From contig OX359245.1 in the NCBI GenBank assembly GCA_947179485.1, positions 7,421,001 through 7,485,000 of the forward strand: a stretch of 64,000 nucleotides of DNA. The letters are read 5' to 3'. The first letter of the stretch is position 1; each line of letters opens with the position of its first letter. This DNA is from Allacma fusca (lineage: Eukaryota; Arthropoda; Collembola; Symphypleona; Sminthuridae). The position numbers and the translations under genes were made by a program. This document shows, piece by piece, positions 57,101-64,000 of the stretch. The notes under the pieces were generated by a model. That model did not search any database. It was not told the origin of the DNA and saw only the letters and a list, made by a program, of their open reading frames with translations.

Positions 57101-58661
57101 TCAGGCTTTTTTGTTCTACAGCAAAACGAAAATTAAAATGTGTAGAGACCCTACAATAGTCGGGCTAATTAAATCTAATATAAGGGGCGGAATTTGCTAT
57201 AATACGGCAAAAATTTAGCGAGCCAATAATCTATGGAATACCAAACATGGTGGCTTTGATCCCAGCTCTCCTCGATCATTTCTCGCACACCTTGACGTTA
57301 ACTCAATGTATCCATTCACGATGAAATCTTTCAATTTCCCCTCTGGCAATTATGAATGGATGGACAGGGCTGAGCTGAATGCCTTGGTGTTTCCTCCCCG
57401 ACAGCATTGGCGAGAAATTACCCTGGACGAGCCTTCACGAGACGTTGATTACATTCTCGAATTCGACCTATTGTACCCCCCTGATTTACATAGTGATACG
57501 GCAAGTCTGCCCTTAGGCTTTCAGCATTTAATACTTTCTTATTTTGTACGAGACGAGCAGCTGACCAGTGCTGGTAGTAGTAGTAGTAGTAGCAGGAACA
57601 GGAGCAGCGAAGAATGCTTTCGTATTGCTTGGCAATCCGACAAGAAATTAATGGCAACCTGTTTTGATAAAACCAAGTATCTGGTGCATGGTAGACTGCT
57701 AAGATACTTTACCTCGTTTGGCCTGAGAATTGGAAAAATTCACCGCGGAATTAAATTCCGGCAGACCAAATTATTTGAGTCCTACATCGATTTTCTTCTA
57801 CTGCAAAGAATGAATGCCCCGAATGAAATTGTAGGTAATTTGAACAAAGCATGCGCGAATAACTTGAGCGGCAAATTCGGGTCCTCAAATAAATATTGGA
57901 ACTCTACAGTATTTTGCAATAGCAGGGCCCAATGCCATAAATTAACAACTTCGCCGCATTGCAAAGATTATAATGCTTTGACGCCGGACTGTAGTGTCTT
58001 TAGCATGTCTCCTAAACGACTGAACAACAACAATGTTCAGTTAATCGGGTTTTCTATTTTAGAGCTGAGCAAACATTTTCTTTACTACACATACTACCAG
58101 AAATGTAAAAATACATTTGATTGCGATTTACTATATGTGGATACAGACGGGTATTTTCTCGAAATATTTTGCGAGTCCGAGATACGGTTTCTGGCTACAA
58201 TTGCTAGAAACCACACGAGTTTTGATTTTTCAAAGCTTCCTGAATCGCACCCGCTCTTTAAACTTTTTGGGTCAAAGTACCCTAATTTACGATTGAGTGG
58301 CCGTCAAATTGCTGGGAGGTTAAAGGTGGAAAGTTTATGTATAGGAGAATTAATTGCCTTGCGGGCAAAAGAATACTCGGTGTCGACATTTATTGGTGAT
58401 GGCGGAAAAATTCAATGTGGTTCTGTTTCCAGAGCCGTGAGCAGTGGGTTTACAGATGATTCATATAGAAATGCCGCGAGGAAACATCCGCCTGTCAAGT
58501 TAAACATGAGCTCAATACACTGCGAAGGCAGTACTGTATATGTTGGTTTAGAATGTATGACTGGGTTTAACTTTTTAAACATTGTAAGAATCTTTAGGGC
58601 TGAAAACGATTACAATTGTAGCATTCCTTATGGGTTTTGTGCTCTCGAAAAAAGTGACTGA
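54102..58661 (+). pseudogene. Protein-primed family B DNA polymerase (Polinton pPolB), disrupted
   Basis: Exon 1 is 54102-54173, the intron 54174-54297 (GTAAGT...GTGTAG), then one long exon to 58661. Near its start lies a zinc-finger-like CPFYC...HILAEHFC. After the N-terminal domain, the exonuclease region is poorly preserved: FPFVIHV marks where motif I should be, but its acidic residues are not in frame. The polymerase core is clear: IRGGIC, motif A LDVNSMY (Asp at 57294-57296), motif B NNLSGKFG (about 57858-57881), motif C YVDTDG (about 58134-58151). Breaks: TGA at 54394-54396, a frame change at 55751-55809, another near 56125, and TAG at 57216-57218. It would replicate the element from a terminal protein. 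A Ser run and a Gln run are internal. Confidence 0.88.
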
Positions 58662-58832
58662 TATATTTCTGCGTATTACCAACAACCAAAAATTTATTTA
58701 CAGACATTTGTGTTTACGACATTCATTTTGCCAATGTTATACTTGCTAAATATAATCGAAAAAAATGGGAATAAATATTTATGGTGCATTTGTTTTTGAA
58801 AACCAAACACAATCAACACTCCAAACCTTTTT

Positions 58833-60621
58833 TCACTCCACTTTTGCATTCCTCGCCGTCCATAGCTTTCTCAGTCGAGTCATTTCAAACTTTTGCAGTT
58901 TGGAAGCTTCACGAACCTCATCCGATCTGTTTGTTAGCCGGTCATCGGCGAGGTGGTCATTCGTGAACATTATTTGGTCCCATCGTTGCACGCGAGACAA
59001 GCAAAGATAGTCCATATTGGTCCATAGCTCTCGGACACCCACATGAACTGCAAGCTTTGTAAGCGACAAGCCCTGGACTTTGTGCATTATAGTTGCGTAG
59101 CCAATTTCCAAAGGAAAGGCTTTCACTTGAACATACTCCGTAGCAGTGTGGCAATATACAGTTTCGTCGTACTTGAAGATTGGAAAGCCCTGCCCCCGTA
59201 GCGTAGTGCATGTTGGACCACCATAGCCTACAATCTCTACGATGATACATTTCACTTTGCATGCCGATAACAGGCCCTGGAGATTGGCTGCAGGTGCGCC
59301 GTCGTCCTCCTCCTCCTCAAAAACGATGTCACGTACAAATCCTCGTGAACCATTTGTCACCCCCAGCTCGGTAATTATATTTTTTTTAATGAACACTGGA
59401 GCCGATATCGCGAGATGTAACGGATGGATTCCATTCGAGATACTTATTATTTTGTTTTCTGGGAATTCTTGCCGCAATGTTCTCCTTTAAATAAAAACAA
59501 AATATTAATGGTTGTACAATATATAATAATTGTTGTCGTCCCACTTCGACTATATTTCGTAATTTAATTTTGCAGCTATTCATTCAAGTACAAGTAATAA
59601 TTTTCTCCCGTACATATTATGAGCCCTCACATCCCGCTTCAACGAGAATACGTGTAGAGCTCGCCGAAATCCTTCCTGTTCTTAAGCGGGTAAATTTGCT
59701 TGCTGTCTGGAACGAAGGTAATCAATGTCTTCGGGGAGTGTACAGTCAAAGCGTAGTCGAATCAGAAAGCTGCGGAACATCCTCTGGTTTTCATAATCAC
59801 CAAATTGCCGCTGTTTTTTTGTCAAGCGAAACACATCAGTTATGTTGCAGTATGCACGGGATGTCTCGTAAAAAGGATGGCGATCCAATTGGTATGCTGG
59901 GTAGAAGACTGGATGGTCCGCAACAGTCAATGGCTATAAAGTTTATCAAAAAAAATGTTTTTGCCACTCGTAGAATTTTTTTTAAATCTTTAAATCAGCT
60001 GGGGAAATTTATTTGCTTACTTGCAAGGGATCACCACAGATCACTATAGACCTCGCAGCAAAGGGCTCATCCTTGAAGAAATCGTCAGCAGAGCGCATTA
60101 TCAGATCAATGGCATGTAATAATCGCAGCGAAATCAAACTCATTTCATCGAGTATCAACCAACGCACTTTCCTAAATTCTGTAAGAACTGCTGGAGAATA
60201 GGCCGACCCATTTTTAATTTTTTCCAAAAATCCTTGCGTAAATTAAACTGGTAACTTGAAAGCACTGTGGATTGTTTGGATTTTTAGCTGGAATGCTAAA
60301 GTTCCAGTTAGTACAGCGAATTTAAAATCAAAATCAGGATCACTCCTTTTCTTTTTTTTCCAATAAAAATTTAATGTGGGCCAATGTAGTTGTTTTACCA
60401 GTTCCAGGGGGAGAAACCAATATTATGCGCACTGGATTTTCGTACTGATCGTCCTGGGGTGTGTTGAGACGAGTCTCTACTAATTTCACCAATCGCTGTT
60501 GTTCCAATGTGAGTCGGTCAAAATTAATTTCGGGCGATGCAATTTCTGTTTGCAATCTGTTTTCAATGAATTGTTCTTTCCAAGTCTGGAGTAAATTTTT
60601 GTTTAAATTTTGATCAGCCAT
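58833..60621 (-). pseudogene. Pif1-like SF1 helicase, disrupted
   Basis: Minus-strand exons 60621-60021, 59933-59614 and 59484-58833 join in phase with short introns (59934-60020, 59485-59613). Motifs in order: LTLEQQRLVK, Walker A SPPGTGKTTT, TIHSAFKLPV, Walker B WLILDEMSLIS, CGDPLQ, LTKKQR, ELGVTNGSRG and a C-terminal HKVQGLSL...YLCLSRV. These are the Pif1/RecD-type SF1 helicase signatures. Breaks: a frame change in an A-rich run at about 60345-60362, TAA at 60245-60243 and TAA ending the middle frame at 59682. It converges tail-to-tail with PolB and would unwind DNA during replication. Confidence 0.8.
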
Positions 60622-61012
60622 GGTATGGTGGTGGTGGAGGTTGCAGTGATGCTCCTGCTACTGCTGGTGGTACACGATAATGCGCGTGTTTGTTACTAAT
60701 TTCACTTAAAGTCCTACCTGCGTGTGTGTGTGTGCGTGAGCTACAGTTTGAGCAGGAGGATTCAGGGAAAAGAGATGCTTTCTCTGGGGGATGAAATACA
60801 GAGAGGTTGATAGAGAGCATCTCGTGTTGACTCTGTAGAATAAATTGCGGGAGGAATTAGCTCCCCACCTTCCAATGAGCAAAATAAATAAGCTTCACCA
60901 ATCAAATTAAATTGCATTCATTTTACATCGCGACCAAGAAGATCTTCCTTCTCTCACTCAAACTCAAAAGTAATTTTTGCCTTGCATTCAATTCACCAAC
61001 ATTTTATTTCAA
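60622..61012. promoter_or_regulatory. Divergent intergenic region between helicase and the next plus-strand gene
   Basis: About 390 bp between two divergent starts, likely holding both promoters. It includes a GTGTGTGTGTGTGCGTG run near 60722. No specific element is assigned. Confidence 0.35.
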
Positions 61013-62081
61013 ATGGACAGTGATAGTGTTGTTCGTGGTAGTGAAGGAACACTGGAGCAAGACGCTCGAGAAAATTTGACCAGCATCAACCCCAACCACC
61101 AGGACAAGAACGCCATGTCGTCCAACTCCAAAGGTATGTGTATAATATGTAAATTTTTCGACTTTTATTTTATTTTATTTTTCATTTTCGTCTAAACTTT
61201 TACTTACTTCCCCCGTTTTTGTTTTGTGTTCAATAGCTTGGGGTTCTCTTGAACCGGACTTTAGATCTACTCCAAAACACATTCGAAAGGTCAAACTGTA
61301 CCGATACAACCCGAATGCTCCGCCGGTGGTAATTCCAAAGCCGACTGCAGCTGCATCGAAACTGACGCCAAATGATTCGGAATTTTGGGAGCAACCCGAT
61401 GCCTTTGTGGTTAATACAATTTTGCTAACTATACATTTTTTGCGTCTACAGCAAATTGCAATTCTTTACATTATATTGCTTGTTTTTTGTATCAAATCAA
61501 TAGCTGGACGAAAATCAGGAGTATTTCGCCAAAAAGGTTTACAACCAAAGTGCTCGAGCCACCTACTTACATATTGGCAAGAGGACTCCTCGTTCATGTC
61601 AACGCATCCGTTTCACGCAGTACGAGGCAACAAAAATTCGCCCGCTCATTGAAAAGGTCCTGGATCAAATTGAACGACATGAGCGGAGCAACAAAACCGA
61701 AGATGACCCACTTGAATTTTTGTCAGGAGATCCTGAACGTGCGTTTGAGTTTGACCCAAAAGGAGTGCCAGAATTTTGGGCACTTCCTGCCGACATTGAG
61801 ACTCAAAATCTCAAGGTGAGGATCCAATTCAACAGACGGTCTGGATTTTTTGAGTTTTGATTCCTGAATCCTGTGCCAGAAGAAACGGCCAGAAAGTTCA
61901 AAAATTGGGCGGTAAGAACAAATTTTTTTGTTTCTGTTAATTTTTTACTCTCGTGTCTTGGTCTCATGTTGGCGATATAAATAATAGTGATTTTTTTTGC
62001 TTTGATTTACAGGGACCTGCCATGTGGTTCAACGCCGACCAAATGGTTGCAATTCTGAGTTTTATTGAACTGCCAGAATAA
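61013..62081 (+). pseudogene. Unassigned four-exon gene of the Polinton (one nonsense codon)
   Basis: Exons 61013-61133, 61237-61409, 61504-61911 and 62013-62081 join in phase (donors GTATGT, GTTAAT, GTAAGA; acceptors AATAG, AATAG, TACAG). The product would be ~256 residues: an Asp/Ser-rich start, then SLEPDFRSTPKHIRKVKLYR, a charged helical middle with EFWALPADIETQ, and a conserved-looking end with TARKFKNWA and FNADQMVAILSFIELPE. A TGA at 61858-61860 interrupts exon 3. Most of exon 3 has no ATG. No family recognised; no membrane segments or enzyme motifs. The donor at 61409 is weak, so that junction could shift. Confidence 0.5.
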
Positions 62082-62536
62082 TTGTTTCCTTTGCGATAGG
62101 CTGAAGCCTGACGATGGTGGTGACGAGAATAAAGGAAACTCGATTTTTACCAATCAAGAATTCAAATACAGATGATGACGATGGTGGCGGTGGTGGGTGT
62201 TAGTATTTGTGGTGATGGGCGTAAAATTAAACATTATTTTATTTCACATTGTCATCATGCATGGGCTATGGGTATATTTAACGAACCTAACAAATAAAAG
62301 CTAGCAAATAATTGCTGAATATTTTCATATATCCCCACAACGTTTTATTTTCCCATAATTTCCATCCATAGAATAATAACAGTAAGTAATATAATTTCCA
62401 CAACCAGTAATATTTAAATATATTTTTAGAGATGTTGATTCTGCATCCTAATTAAATCAAATGTATATTCCAATCACCAAAAGTTTCCACGAATGTACAA
62501 TCCATATTAATCCATTTCCCTGTGCGAGAGAGAGAT
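62082..62536. other. Intergenic region
   Basis: Contains a polyadenylation-type AATAAA near 62293 after the plus-strand gene and a short GGTGGTGG-rich run near 62178-62200. No gene seen. Confidence 0.4.
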
Positions 62537-63135
62537 TTATTCTGTTGATTTTGGTGGCGAAGAACAAGCATTGTTGTCCCCATCAACATCATTCATGTCA
62601 TGGTCGGCAAACAAAGAGTCAAAGGAATTTCCACCTCCGGAATTGCTTCCTTCCTCATCTGAAACTGAATGTGCTACTGCTTTCTGCTGCTGCTGACTAC
62701 TTGAGTGCAATGGTCCATCATTTGGTGGAGTCATAGTCCCCTTGTAGTCTTTGTCATCTTCACAGTCGTCGTCGTCGTCGTCAGCAATGTCGACTACTTC
62801 AATTTTTGTTGGTGGGGTGGAGTGCTCGAGCTTTTGTGCAGCGGCAGCAGACTCCTTGAAATTATAGAGGATTTCAGCCACTTGCGTGGTCCGTTTCTGT
62901 GAAGTATCCAGTTCATTGCCAGTTAGTGGAAACTCAGTAGTGTGTTGGCTGCTTCCTTCTGCAATAAAAAATTTAATAGGGCAATTAAAGTAATTATATT
63001 GAGCTACGCATCATTAAGCCAACTCAATCAAACTCTCTCACGGCAATCCAACTGAATCCAAAAACAAATACTATCAAATAGCTTACCAGATTGCATTAGC
63101 AACAACTGCTGCTTTTCCTTATGATTCGCAGCCAT
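62537..63135 (-). CDS. Unassigned acidic protein, two exons (156 aa)
   Basis: Exon 1 is 63135-63087 from ATG (AANHKEKQQLLLMQS), the intron 63086-62959 (GTAAGC...TTGCAG), and exon 2 is 62958-62537. The join is in phase and open. The product is Gln/Ser-rich with a run of six Asp (DIADDDDDDCEDD), and ends with FDSLFADHDMNDVDGD. An in-frame ATG at 63147, four codons upstream, directly follows the preceding ORF's TAG. An acidic, low-complexity chain suits a regulatory or nucleic-acid-mimicking role, but nothing identifies it. Confidence 0.45.
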
Positions 63136-63147
63136 CTTCTTTAGCAT

Positions 63148-63580
63148 CTAATAAACGTCGCCAAATTTATCAGGCTTTTTGCCCTTTACATGAATTGCAT
63201 TGGCCGTCGAACCAACAGCATTTGCTCCGGAAGTGTTGCTGTTGCTGCTGCCGCCGCTGTGAGAAGTATAAGAGCAGCTTGCAATATTGGCCTTTGATTT
63301 TTTCTTTTTCACGGGCTGAGTAGCCACCTCAGGCATGACATCATCTCGAGTAGGATCAAGCCTTGAGTAACCAGAGGCGCGTGCAATTTGATGCTCTGTC
63401 CGTGGGACGGGTCTACTGGAAATGTCTTTGGCACGAACTTTCATTGCAGCACGAAACCATGCTAATCTTGCCTTCTTGTCCCGAAACATATCCAGGTTTA
63501 AATCCGAAGGGTAGTACTTTGTCGATGGAAGTGGTGGAAGTTGGGGACAGTAGTGCCAGTCCACGTCAAACTCTAATTGG
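63148..63580 (-). CDS. Unassigned ORF with basic linker (C-terminal part of a larger gene?)
   Basis: From about 63580 the frame reads QLEFDVDWHYCPQLPPLPS, then DLNLDMFRDKKARLAWFRAA and a KKKKSK basic patch, ending in a Ser/Gly/Asn-rich tail at 63148. There is no ATG at the beginning, and it follows directly, in another frame, the ORF ending at 63573. The two are probably one gene split by a frame change or an undetected intron. No known domain. Confidence 0.4.
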
Positions 63581-63938
63581 CAACAGCCAATTCTCCAACA
63601 TTAATTATGGCAACGTCACCATAATTCGTTCCAGTCTGATTGTATGGGCCATCATTCAAGCGACGACAACGACCCTGATTGTACGATCCCACTCTTTCGC
63701 GTGGCGGAGGGAGAGGTGTTCGGCCCGTTGTAGGTATAACATGCCCACGCGCCTCCTCACCAACCAAAGGCACTTCATCGTACAAAGGCTCGGCCGTAAT
63801 TTCAGACTCTTCAGTTTCATGGGCAGATCCCATGGAGCCGTAGGACCTCTGCAGTCCCTGTGCTGGAGTGGTCTGCTGCTCTCGTCTCACCTCATTTCCT
63901 CCGGTCACCGAGGCGTCGCCTGGATTTTTCAATACCAT
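63573..63938 (-). CDS. Unassigned ORF, N-terminal part (may continue beyond window)
   Basis: Starts MVLKNPGDASVTGG at 63938, but the frame may extend upstream past 64000. Gln/Glu/Pro-rich, with PLYDEVPLVGEEA and LPPPRERVGSYNQ segments that look like intrinsically disordered, tyrosine-containing docking motifs. It ends GELAVAN at 63573, while the next ORF begins in the adjacent frame. No family recognised. Confidence 0.4.
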   Translation of the reverse strand: MVLKNPGDASVTGGNEVRREQQTTPAQGLQRSYGSMGSAHETEESEITAEPLYDEVPLVGEEARGHVIPTTGRTPLPPPRERVGSYNQGRCRRLNDGPYNQTGTNYGDVAIINVGELAVAN

Positions 63939-64000
63939 TGCAGCCGTCCTCCTGTTTTCTTCTCGTTCGGCACTCGGAGGAGCGGCCCCAACAGCAGCAG

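Larger units (their letters stand above)
42731..64000. mobile_element. Polinton/Maverick (adintovirus-like) provirus, right end outside window
   Basis: A cluster of hallmark genes lies here: DDE integrase, minor and major capsid proteins, adenain-like protease, A32-like ATPase and protein-primed PolB, plus a Pif1-like helicase and several unassigned genes. This combination is specific to Polinton/Maverick elements. Most genes have GT-AG introns of 79-141 nt (one of 1015 nt). Integrase, minor capsid, protease, PolB and helicase have disruptions. Neither end was located, so membership of the outermost genes (42731-44931, 62537-63938) is inferred from proximity. Confidence 0.9.

Noticed and set aside
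50778-61860. Reassigned TGA codon (three genes have an in-frame TGA)
   Set aside because: TAA and TAG also interrupt conserved frames in the same element, and TGA is used as the normal stop elsewhere (for example at 44929-44931); random nonsense is simpler.

Overview
The window looks like animal nuclear DNA: AT-rich, gene-poor, full of transposons, with short GT-AG introns inside coding elements. An arthropod or other small invertebrate fits the mix of Ty3/gypsy, hAT, pogo and Polinton/Maverick elements, but no host gene is present that would fix the taxon. No rRNA, tRNA or ordinary host gene was recognised.

Layout. 1-3331: the 3' part of a Ty3/gypsy-type element, with the integrase C-terminus, two overlapping ORFs (one ending in an Env-like membrane protein) and a probable 3' LTR. 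3332-12107: non-coding DNA built largely from diverged copies of one long repeat family, interrupted by a pogo-like MITE (8414-9045) and a hAT-like element (10972-11798). 12108-20494: a complete, young LTR insertion on the minus strand. It has two 514-bp LTRs with very few differences and a TATG target duplication. Gag is joined to a protease-integrase polyprotein from which reverse transcriptase and RNase H are missing, and the Gag/Pol junction carries a classical -1 frameshift signal. 20495-34398: more of the old repeat family, with further hAT-like elements (21202-22131, 31135-31583), a 446-bp tandem duplication and small palindromes. About 34399-39571: a large inverted-repeat (foldback-like) element whose arms hold 148-bp tandem units, each with a TGACCTCCGAGGTCA-type palindrome. 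Three hAT-like elements are nested in it, each with a perfect 8-bp target duplication. 39805-40909: another inverted-repeat element enclosing a purine-rich minisatellite.

42731-64000 (running off the window): a Polinton/Maverick (adintovirus-like) provirus. Recognisable parts are integrase, a probable minor capsid protein, an F54H12.2-type major capsid protein, an adenovirus-type cysteine protease, an A32-like packaging ATPase and a protein-primed family B DNA polymerase on the plus strand, and a Pif1-like helicase on the minus strand. Several proteins have no assigned function: a four-exon membrane protein, a four-CxxC zinc protein, a small basic protein and others. Nearly every gene has short introns whose phases fit. 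Most large genes also carry a few nonsense codons or frameshifts while catalytic residues remain, so the copy looks moderately decayed (or the assembly has indel errors). The capsid, ATPase and membrane-protein genes appear intact once introns are removed.

No function is claimed for the unassigned ORFs. All statements come from reading the sequence; no database search was run.
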